A DNA stretch of 64,000 bases from Corallococcus coralloides DSM 2259 (GTDB taxonomy: Bacteria > Myxococcota > Myxococcia > Myxococcales > Myxococcaceae), in the NCBI RefSeq assembly GCF_000255295.1, contig NC_017030.1:930001-994000 (forward strand), in the 5' to 3' direction. Position numbers and translations under genes: made by a program. This document shows positions 57,815-64,000 of this stretch, one piece after another; the stretch's first letter is position 1, and each line of letters begins with the position of its first letter. The notes under the pieces were generated by a model. The model did not search any database, was not told the DNA's origin, and saw only the letters and a list, made by a program, of their open reading frames with translations.

Positions 57815-59209
57815 TCAGCGCGTCAAGTGCTTCAGGGTGAGATAGACGAACTCCGCGCCGGGCTGGAGGGACGCCACCGGGACGCGCTCGTTGGGGGCGT
57901 GCGCGGTGCGCGCGTCGTCCGGGGTCAGCGCGAAGAGGTCGATGCCATAGGCGTGGATGCCCGAGCGGCGCAGCGTGGCGGACTCGGTGGTGCCGGTGGA
58001 CATGCGCGGAATCACCGGCGCCTTCGGCCACACCTTCGCCGCGGCGGCCTTCACCGCGCGGAACATGGCGTTGTCCCCCACGGGAGACATGGGCGAGTCC
58101 GGCGGCGACACGTCCATCTCCACCTGGATGTCCGGGTCATTCACCGCGGCGACGATGCGCTCGCGCACGGCCTTCGGGTCCGCGTCCGGCAGCAGGCGGC
58201 AGTTCACGGTGGCCTCGGCGGTGGCGGGGATGACGTTGGACTTCGTGCCCGCCTTGAACACCGTGGGCACGCAGGTGGTGCGCAGCACCGCGCCCAGCGC
58301 GGGATCCAACCGGGCCACGGCCGTCACCGCGTCCTCGGGCGGCGCGTCCGGTGAGGCGGCGATGCGGCGCAGCGCCTCACCCAGCTCACCGGGAGCCGCC
58401 TGCGCGCGGCCCTGCACGTGGAGCCTGGCGGCGGGCGTCAGGTGCGCGGGGAAGGTGAGGGCGCCCACGCGCGCCACCGCCGCGGCCACCCGCACCAGCG
58501 GCCCCGCGTCCACGGGCGGCGCGGAGGAGTGGCCTCCGGGGCCTGCGGCCTTGAGCGTCACGTTGCGGGACACGCGCTCCGCGGCCTGGAGCGCCACGAA
58601 GCGCACCTCCTTGCGGTCTGGCGACAGCTCCGTGAGGCCGCCCTCGTTGAGCGCGAACTCCGCCTCCTTGAGCTCCGGGCGGTGCTCCATCATCCAGTCC
58701 AGTCCCTGTCCGGAGCCCACCTCTTCATCCGCGCCCAGGTACAGGAGGATGTCGCGCGAGCGAGTCCCGCCCTCCTGCTTCAGCCGGCGCAGCGCGAGGA
58801 TGCTCGCCGCCGCCATGCCCTTGTTGTCCTGCACGCCGCGTCCGTAGAGCAGGCCGTCCTTCTCCGTGAGCCGCCACGGGTCGGTGGCCCACTCGGTCTT
58901 CACGGCGGGCACGGTGTCCAGGTGCGCGAGCACGAGCACCGGCCGGCCCTTGCCGCTGCCCTTCAAGCGCACCAGCAGGTTTCCGCGACCGGGCGAGGGC
59001 TCGATGAGCTCCGACTCGATGCCGGCCTCGCGCAGCCACTTCGCCGCCACCTGGGCCGCGGCCGTCTCGTTGCCGGGCGGGTTGGAGGTGTCCGCGGCGA
59101 CGAGCTCCGCGAGCAGCGTCCGCAGCTCGTCCTTGGGCGCGGGACGGGATGACGCGGCGTGGCTTGGACCCAGCGCGAACAAGGCGATGACGAGGGGCAG
59201 AAGACGCAT
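57815..59209 (-). CDS. Secreted M20 family metallopeptidase (dipeptidase/carboxypeptidase)
   Basis: 464 aa with signal MRLLPLVIALFALGPSHAAS. Zinc-site motifs: VLVLAHLDTVPA (H and D ligands), YGRGVQDNKGMAAASILALRRL (bridging Asp), ADEEVGSGQGLDWM (catalytic Glu, then metal Glu), and a C-terminal MSTGTTESATLRRSGIHAYGI and RTAHAPNERVPV (final His). A dimerisation domain (~200-310) includes GPGGHSSAPPVDAG. The family hydrolyses dipeptides or N-acyl amino acids; the precise substrate cannot be told. It is divergent from the dipeptide epimerase gene, suggesting common peptide turnover. Confidence 0.94.
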   Translation of the reverse strand: MRLLPLVIALFALGPSHAASSRPAPKDELRTLLAELVAADTSNPPGNETAAAQVAAKWLREAGIESELIEPSPGRGNLLVRLKGSGKGRPVLVLAHLDTVPAVKTEWATDPWRLTEKDGLLYGRGVQDNKGMAAASILALRRLKQEGGTRSRDILLYLGADEEVGSGQGLDWMMEHRPELKEAEFALNEGGLTELSPDRKEVRFVALQAAERVSRNVTLKAAGPGGHSSAPPVDAGPLVRVAAAVARVGALTFPAHLTPAARLHVQGRAQAAPGELGEALRRIAASPDAPPEDAVTAVARLDPALGAVLRTTCVPTVFKAGTKSNVIPATAEATVNCRLLPDADPKAVRERIVAAVNDPDIQVEMDVSPPDSPMSPVGDNAMFRAVKAAAAKVWPKAPVIPRMSTGTTESATLRRSGIHAYGIDLFALTPDDARTAHAPNERVPVASLQPGAEFVYLTLKHLTR

Positions 59210-59305
59210 GGTGGAGAGGCTCGCGCCTTCTGGCCCGGGAAGGCAACGGAAGCGGTGTTTGCAAGGAGTGCCGTGTTAAGGGAAGGGCCCTGGAGGGATT
59301 CCGCC

Positions 59306-60325
59306 ATGGCCTCGCCGTTGAGCTTTCGCACCGTGGAGCTGCCGCTGCGTCACGCCTGGACCATTGCCCGGGGCACGAGCACGGTGAAGCGCAACGTGTT
59401 CGTGGAGGTGCGCTCGGAAGGGCACGTGGGTTACGGCGAGGCCGCGCCCAACGTGCGCTACGGCGAGTCGTGGGAGACGGTGGAGGTGGCGCTCCACAAA
59501 TTGGCCCCGGTGCTGGAGGGCCGCGACCTGCGCCACTTCCGCGACGTGTCCGAGGCCGTGGACGCGGCGCTGCCGGACAACCCCGCGGCGAAGGCGGCGG
59601 TGGACCTGGCGCTGCATGACTGGGCGGGCAAGGTGATGGGCGTGCCGCTGTACCGGATGCTGGGCGTGGACCCGTCGCGGCAGCCGGTGACGTCCATGTC
59701 CATTGGCATCGACGTGCCGGAGACGCTGGCCGTGAAGGTGCGCGAGGCGGCGGACTTCCCGGTGCTGAAGGTGAAGCTGGGCGCGGACCGCGTGCAGGAG
59801 GTGTTCGGCACGGTGCGCTCGCTGACGGCGCAGACCATCCGCGTGGACGCGAACGAGGCGTGGAAGCCAGACGAGGCGCTGGCGCACATCCAGTGGTTGT
59901 CCACGCAGGGTGTGGAGTTGGTGGAGCAGCCGCTGCCCGCGGCGGACGTGGAGGGCGCGAAGTGGCTGCGCGCGCGCTCGCCGCTGCCGCTGGTGGCGGA
60001 CGAGTCGCTGACGAAGGCGTCGGACGTGCCGAAGCTGGCGGAGGGCTTCCACGGCATCAACGTGAAGCTCCAGAAGAGCGGCGGCATCCGTGAGGCACTG
60101 CGCATCATCGAGACAGCGCGAGCGTGCGGCCTGAAGGTGATGCTGGGCTGCATGGTGGAGACGGGGCTGGGCATCGCGGCGGGAGCGCATCTGGCGCCGC
60201 TGGTGGACTGGGTGGACCTGGACGGCAACCTGCTGCTCGCGGAGGACCCGTACCGCGCGCATCCGGTGGTGCAGGGCCGCATCCAGCTGGGGGCGGGCGC
60301 GGGCCTGGGCGTGGAGCCCCGGTGA
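59306..60325 (+). CDS. Dipeptide epimerase (enolase superfamily, Ala-Glu epimerase-like)
   Basis: 339 aa from the ATG at 59306 (TGGAGGG upstream). Enolase superfamily, MLE-like capping domain then barrel. Acid/base lysines are in FPVLKVKLG (Lys155 and Lys157) and VKLQKSGG (Lys254 or Lys256); metal ligands are Asp181 (RVDANEAW), Glu207 (VEQPLP) and Asp232 (VADESL). This KxK...D...E...D...K pattern with RHAWTIARGTS is characteristic of L-Ala-D/L-Glu-type dipeptide epimerases. It would racemise peptides from murein or protein. It overlaps the transporter-like gene by GTGA and is divergent from the M20 peptidase. Confidence 0.9.
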   Translation: MASPLSFRTVELPLRHAWTIARGTSTVKRNVFVEVRSEGHVGYGEAAPNVRYGESWETVEVALHKLAPVLEGRDLRHFRDVSEAVDAALPDNPAAKAAVDLALHDWAGKVMGVPLYRMLGVDPSRQPVTSMSIGIDVPETLAVKVREAADFPVLKVKLGADRVQEVFGTVRSLTAQTIRVDANEAWKPDEALAHIQWLSTQGVELVEQPLPAADVEGAKWLRARSPLPLVADESLTKASDVPKLAEGFHGINVKLQKSGGIREALRIIETARACGLKVMLGCMVETGLGIAAGAHLAPLVDWVDLDGNLLLAEDPYRAHPVVQGRIQLGAGAGLGVEPR

Positions 60326-61524
60326 CGCCACCGCTCATCCAGGATCCGATGGCGGTGCTCGCCGTGCTGCTCGCGGTGCTGGCGGGGTTGTATGCGTTGC
60401 AGCGCTACCCGGCGGTGGAGCGGTTCTTCAACGTCGTGCCGCTGCTGGTGTTCGCGTACTTCGTGCCGACGCTGCTGTCGAACACGGGCGTCATCCCCAC
60501 GCAGTCGGAGCTGTACCGCTTCACGCGCGTGTACCTGCTGCCCGCGAGCCTGGTGTTGCTGGTGCTGTCGGTGGACCTGCCGGCCATCGCGAGGCTGGGG
60601 CGCAACGCGGTGGGCGTGTTCCTGGCGGGCTCGGTGGGCATCATGGTGGGCGGGCCGCTCGCGTATCTGGCGCTGGGGTGGCTGGTGCCGGCAGAGCTGG
60701 GGGACCAGGCGTGGAAGGGATTGGCGGCGCTCAGCGGGTCGTGGATTGGCGGCAGCGCGAACTTCGTGGCGATTGGCCAGAGCGTGGGCGCGCTGGACAG
60801 CACGTTGAGCATGCTGGTGGTGGTGGACGTGGGCGTGTCCAACGTGTGGACGGCGGTGCTGCTGTCCTTCGCCGGGCGTGAGAAGGCGATGGACGCGAGC
60901 ATCGGCGCGGACCGGACCGCGCTGGACCACGTGCGCGAGGAGTCAGCGCGCATCCAGGCCGCGTCCGCCCGGCCCGCGAGCCTGTCCGATTTGCTGTCCA
61001 TGCTGGCGGTGGCGTTCGGCGTGACGGTGGTGTGCACGGGGCTGGCGAAGCTGCTGCCGGACCTGGGCAACGTGGTGACGGGCTTCACGTGGGTGGTGCT
61101 ACTGGTGACGACGGTGGGCGTGGTGCTGTCGTTCACCCCGGTGCGCAGGCTGGAGGGCGCGGGGGCGAGCCGGATGGGCTCGCTGTTCCTGTACCTGCTG
61201 GTGGCGACGATTGGCGCGCAGGCGGAGTTCCGGCGGCTGTGGGACGCGCCCGCGCTGGTGGCGGTGGGGGCGCTGTGGATGTGCATCCACGCGGCGGTGA
61301 CGATGGGCACGCGCCGTTGGCTGAAGGCGCCGGTGTTCTTCGCGGCGGTGGGGTCGCAGGCGAACGTGGGCGGCACGGCCTCCGCGTCCGTGGTGGCGGC
61401 GGCCTTCCATCCCGCGCTCGCGCCGGTGGGCGTGCTGCTCGCTGTGCTGGGGTATGTGCTGGGGACGTACTGCGGGCTGGTGACGGCGCTGATGCTGGAG
61501 CAGGTGCACCGGCTGATTCACTGA
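60322..61524 (+). CDS. DUF819 family membrane protein, putative transporter
   Basis: 400 aa from the GTG at 60322, whose GTGA overlaps the epimerase stop; an ATG at 60349 is an alternative. About ten transmembrane helices in two halves: PMAVLAVLLAVLAGLYAL, FNVVPLLVFAYFVPTLL, LLPASLVLLVLSVDLP, NAVGVFLAGSVGIMVGGPLAYLALGWL, and later LLSMLAVAFGVTVVCTGLAKLLP. Hallmarks of the family are LSGSWIGGSANFVAIGQSVG and the matching GSQANVGGTASASVVAAAFHP, an inverted repeat typical of secondary carriers. With the dipeptide epimerase translationally coupled, peptide or amino-acid transport is plausible but inferred. Confidence 0.9.
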   Translation: MTPPLIQDPMAVLAVLLAVLAGLYALQRYPAVERFFNVVPLLVFAYFVPTLLSNTGVIPTQSELYRFTRVYLLPASLVLLVLSVDLPAIARLGRNAVGVFLAGSVGIMVGGPLAYLALGWLVPAELGDQAWKGLAALSGSWIGGSANFVAIGQSVGALDSTLSMLVVVDVGVSNVWTAVLLSFAGREKAMDASIGADRTALDHVREESARIQAASARPASLSDLLSMLAVAFGVTVVCTGLAKLLPDLGNVVTGFTWVVLLVTTVGVVLSFTPVRRLEGAGASRMGSLFLYLLVATIGAQAEFRRLWDAPALVAVGALWMCIHAAVTMGTRRWLKAPVFFAAVGSQANVGGTASASVVAAAFHPALAPVGVLLAVLGYVLGTYCGLVTALMLEQVHRLIH

Positions 61525-61536
61525 AGGGAGTCGCGG

Positions 61537-62481
61537 ATGCGGACGGTGCTGCTCTGGGCGGGGCTGTTGGCGATGAGTGGTTGCGCGACGAAGCAGGAGG
61601 CGGGCGCTCCTCGGGAGTCCCTGAAGGCGGTGGTGGAGTCACTGGCGGGCGAGGCCACGCGCCTGTCGCCCGGGACGGACCTGTCGCTCGCGGTGATGGA
61701 CCTGCGCACGGGGGAGACGGCGAGCGTCTCCGGCCTGGAGCCGCATATCTCCGCCAGCTCCGCGAAGGTGTTCTGGGTGGCGGCGGCGTTGGGACAGCGG
61801 GACCTGGCGACGGTGGCGCCGCTCGCGGAGAAGGTGTTCCGCACGTCGGACAATGAAGCGTCCGGCGAGGTGATCGACCTGGTGGGCGGCCCGGATGCCA
61901 TCAATGTCTATCTTCGCGGCCTGGGCCTGGAGCACACGGCGCTGACGAAGTGGAACTACGGCCGGGAGCGCTGGGCGACGAACTCTCCGCGCGTGATGGG
62001 GCGGGACAACTACTTCTGCGCGGACGACATGGTGTCGTTCCTGGCGCGGTTGGAGCGGCGGGAGGTGTTGGAGCCGGAGCCCACTGCGCGGTTGCTGAAG
62101 TGGATGGAGTTGACGCCTCGGGAGGGCTGCGGCGGTTGGCTGGGAACGCGCCTGCCCGCAAGCGCCCGCGCGTCGCTCCAGCACAAGGGCGGGTGGCTGC
62201 CGCCGGGATGCTGTGGGGATGACGCGCGCTACAACGTGCTCAACGAGGTGGGGCTGGTGACGCTGCCGGACGGAGGACGGTACGCCGTGGCCATCCTGGC
62301 CTCGCGAGGACCGGACTGGCCGAAGCAGGCGTTCTTCGTGGAGCGCGCGTCGTGCGTCCTGTACCGGCACCTGGCGAAGGACCTGTCGCTGGACTGTGGA
62401 GAAGCCCTGGCCCGCGCGGGCGGTCCGGCGCCCATCGTGTTGAAGCCCGGGGAACCCACGCCGAACTACGACTGCGAATGA
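61537..62481 (+). CDS. Class A beta-lactamase-fold serine hydrolase lipoprotein
   Basis: 314 aa, ATG 12 bases after the DUF819 stop, so third in the operon. Lipobox LAMSGC. Penicilloyl-serine-transferase motifs: SxxK in HISASSAKVFW (Ser74, Lys77), SDN at 104-106 in RTSDNEASG, and a KTG-like HKGGW near 217. Two Cys-rich spots (REGCGGW; PPGCCGDD) suggest disulfides. It could be a beta-lactamase, an endopeptidase or a peptidoglycan-binding relative. The partner genes point to murein-peptide handling rather than drug resistance. The conserved leader of the repeat array overlaps its stop codon. Confidence 0.86.
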   Translation: MRTVLLWAGLLAMSGCATKQEAGAPRESLKAVVESLAGEATRLSPGTDLSLAVMDLRTGETASVSGLEPHISASSAKVFWVAAALGQRDLATVAPLAEKVFRTSDNEASGEVIDLVGGPDAINVYLRGLGLEHTALTKWNYGRERWATNSPRVMGRDNYFCADDMVSFLARLERREVLEPEPTARLLKWMELTPREGCGGWLGTRLPASARASLQHKGGWLPPGCCGDDARYNVLNEVGLVTLPDGGRYAVAILASRGPDWPKQAFFVERASCVLYRHLAKDLSLDCGEALARAGGPAPIVLKPGEPTPNYDCE

Positions 62482-62746
62482 GAAGGTGAGAATTCCATAG
62501 GGCCTCCCCGCCGGAGGCGAACCGCGAAAACCTGTCCGACAGTCGGACAGGTTCGGGCAACGGAAACCTGTCGGACAGTCGGACCGGTTGGGACCGCAGC
62601 GTGGAAGCCTGTCGGACAGTCGGACCAGTTGGGACCGCAGCGTGGAAACCTGTCGGACAGTCGGACCGGTTGGGACCGCACGGTGGAAACCTGTCGGACA
62701 GTCGGACAGGTTCGGGCAACGGAAACCTGTCCGACTGTCGGACAGG
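62475..62746 (+). repeat. Second palindrome array (6 copies) with the same leader
   Basis: The leader CGAATGAGAAGGTGAGAA is at 62475-62492 and overlaps the beta-lactamase-like stop. After a 38-base gap, exactly the length seen in array 1, palindromes start at 62531, 62567, 62608, 62649, 62690 and 62726. Steps are 36 or 41 bases, shorter than the ~70 of array 1. The 62726 copy has T instead of A at the centre; those at 62567 and 62649 end GGACCGG and the one at 62608 ends GGACCAG. Linkers read GGTTGGGACCGCAGCGTGGAA or TTCGGGCAACGGAAA. The rest of 62747-62933, up to the nitronate monooxygenase gene, holds nothing I can assign. Confidence 0.92.
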
Positions 62747-62933
62747 TTTGGACCGGTCGGGGCGGGAGGGGCCGCCATGCGGAAAGCCCGTCGGCACGGC
62801 GTGGGCGGGTACGCCGCGCCTCGTACCTGGCATGGGGCGTGAAAGTAGGACTGATGCCTCCGGAGCGCGCGGCGCTCCCATGTGAAGCCGGGCCGTTAAT
62901 GCTGTCCGACGTGAATCACGGGGAGGTGTAGCC

Positions 62934-64000
62934 ATGATGGATCCGCAGGCGTGGCGCAGGTTCTCGGAGCGGCTCGGGGTGGCGCATTCGATCATCCAGG
63001 CTCCGATGGCGGGCGGCCTGACGCCGCCGGAGCTGGTCGCGGCGGTGTCGGAGGCAGGAGGGCTGGGCTCATTGGGCGCCGCGTACGTACAGCCGGAGGA
63101 CATCGTCCAGCAGGCCCGCGCGGTGCGCTCTCTCACCTCACGGCCCTACGCCATCAACCTCTTCGCGCCACAGCCCGCGGTGGCTCCCGCGGACCCGGGG
63201 CCCACGCTCGCCATCCTCGAGCGCTTCCATGCCGCGTTGGGGCTGCCTCCTCCCGTCATTCCCGCGACCGCGATGCCGGACTTCGCGAAGCAGGTGGAGG
63301 CCGTGCTCGACGTGGCGCCCACGGTGTTCAGCTTCACCTTCGGCATTCCGCCCGCACCGGTGCTGGAGGCGTTCCGGTCGCGCGGCATCCTTGTCGTGGG
63401 CACTGCGACGAACGTGCGCGAGGCCCAGGCGCTGGAGGCCGCGGGCGTGGATGCGATTGTCGCGCAGGGCTCGGAGGCGGGAGGCCACCGGGGCTCCTTC
63501 GGCGGTTCGTTCGAGGCGGGCATGGTGGGCACGATGGCGCTTGTGCCGCAGATGGTGGACGCCGTGCGGGTGCCGGTCATCGCCAGCGGCGGCATCATGG
63601 ATGGACGCGGCATCGCGGCGGCCCGGATGCTGGGAGCCGCGGCCGTGCAGCTGGGCACGGCGTTCCTGCGGTGCCAGGAGTCCAGCGCGGCGGCGGCCCA
63701 CAAGGCGCTGCTGCGCGAGGCCCGGGATGAGTCCTCACGCATCACCCGCGCCTTCTCCGGTCGCCCGGCTCGCGCGATTCCCAACGAGCTGACGACCACG
63801 CTGGAGGAGGCCGGAGCCATCCTTCCGTTCCCGCAGCAGCACGGAGCCACTCGCACGCTGAGGGCCGCGTCGTCGAAGCAGAACGACACGCGCTTCATGG
63901 CCCTGTGGGCGGGACAGGGCATTGGCCTGTCGCGAGAGGGCCCCGCGGCGGACCTGGTGCGCGCCCTGGTGGCGGAGACCGACGCCGCGCTGTCCGCCGT
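62934..64000 (+). CDS. Nitronate monooxygenase (2-nitropropane dioxygenase family), 3' end beyond window
   Basis: At least 355 residues, open to the window end. ATG at 62934 or 62937 with GGGAGGTGTAGCC upstream. FMN-dependent TIM barrel: IIQAPMAGGLTPPELVAAVSEAGGLGSLGAAY, FSFTFGIPPAPVLEAFRSRGI, DAIVAQGSEAGGHRGSFG with the family's catalytic-region His, and VPVIASGGIMDGRGIAAARMLGAAAVQLGTAFLRC. It oxidises toxic propionate-3-nitronate or nitroalkanes. Typical full length is about 350-370 aa, so only a short tail may be missing. Confidence 0.93.
   Translation, partial: MMDPQAWRRFSERLGVAHSIIQAPMAGGLTPPELVAAVSEAGGLGSLGAAYVQPEDIVQQARAVRSLTSRPYAINLFAPQPAVAPADPGPTLAILERFHAALGLPPPVIPATAMPDFAKQVEAVLDVAPTVFSFTFGIPPAPVLEAFRSRGILVVGTATNVREAQALEAAGVDAIVAQGSEAGGHRGSFGGSFEAGMVGTMALVPQMVDAVRVPVIASGGIMDGRGIAAARMLGAAAVQLGTAFLRCQESSAAAAHKALLREARDESSRITRAFSGRPARAIPNELTTTLEEAGAILPFPQQHGATRTLRAASSKQNDTRFMALWAGQGIGLSREGPAADLVRALVAETDAALSA

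Noticed and set aside
59221-59305. Sigma-54 promoter before the dipeptide epimerase (TTGCA at about 59260)
   Set aside because: The upstream GG is one base out of register and the -24 block does not match.
61537-62481. Antibiotic-resistance beta-lactamase
   Set aside because: The SxxK, SDN and K-G-like motifs support the fold, but the gene belongs to a peptide-handling operon and the diverged KTG motif argues against claiming resistance.

Overview
The window looks like chromosomal DNA from a GC-rich (about 70% G+C) myxobacterium of the Myxococcaceae, most likely Corallococcus or Myxococcus. The evidence is the mix of families: a SitA-type lipoprotein toxin with DUF2019 immunity-like proteins, a DUF2378 protein (a family essentially limited to Myxococcales), a TPR-bearing Ser/Thr kinase, an FHA-like sigma-54 activator, many lipoproteins and secreted proteases, and very strong third-codon GC bias. 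No tRNA, rRNA, insertion sequence, phage gene or CRISPR array was seen.

Layout. 0.2-4.1 kb: a toxin/immunity cassette (SitA-like lipoprotein plus two DUF2019 proteins) lies between a DUF2252 gene and a 123-bp copy of that gene's own 3' end. 4.2-9.7 kb: alpha/beta hydrolase, cytochrome P450, two small envelope proteins and propionyl-CoA synthetase PrpE. 9.7-13.2 kb: secreted thermolysin-like M4 protease and an RCC1-repeat lipoprotein. 13.2-21.8 kb: regulator/target pairs (TetR/hemolysin III, HxlR/quinone-reductase-like MDR, LysR/zinc alcohol dehydrogenase), a PoxB-type pyruvate oxidase, an ECF sigma factor and DoxX. 21.8-28.5 kb: S37 lipoprotein peptidase, a possibly beta-helical protein, an MDR enzyme, a TonB-C protein, DUF2378 and a sigma-54 activator. 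28.6-36.0 kb: a TetR/epimerase pair with a strong nested operator, a 0.8-kb tandem array of palindromes, a thioesterase/VOC pair, a second minisatellite, and a large kinase-TPR protein. 36.1-41.9 kb: esterase, DUF1206, glutamine synthetase, a C39-like lipoprotein peptidase, and a HigB/XRE toxin-antitoxin pair.

41.9-45.6 kb: four paralogous cysteine-rich lipoproteins, one fused to a ferritin-like di-iron domain. Three of the four are preceded by the same sigma-54 (-24/-12) promoter, so the block looks like a co-regulated, amplified regulon. 45.7-47.5 kb: TetR, VOC and methyltransferase genes. 47.6-55.1 kb: a tightly overlapping four-gene operon encoding a MoxR AAA+ ATPase, a DUF5682 protein, a VWA protein and a SWIM/HEAT protein. 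It has the same composition as the uncharacterised yehL-yehM-yehP-yehQ cluster of Escherichia coli and is the best candidate here for an undescribed system.

55.1-64.0 kb: Ntn-type linear-amide hydrolase, a membrane-associated methyltransferase, TetR, M20 peptidase, a dipeptide epimerase/DUF819 transporter/beta-lactamase-fold lipoprotein group that suggests peptide or murein-peptide turnover, a second array of the same palindrome with the same leader as the first, and a nitronate monooxygenase cut by the window end.
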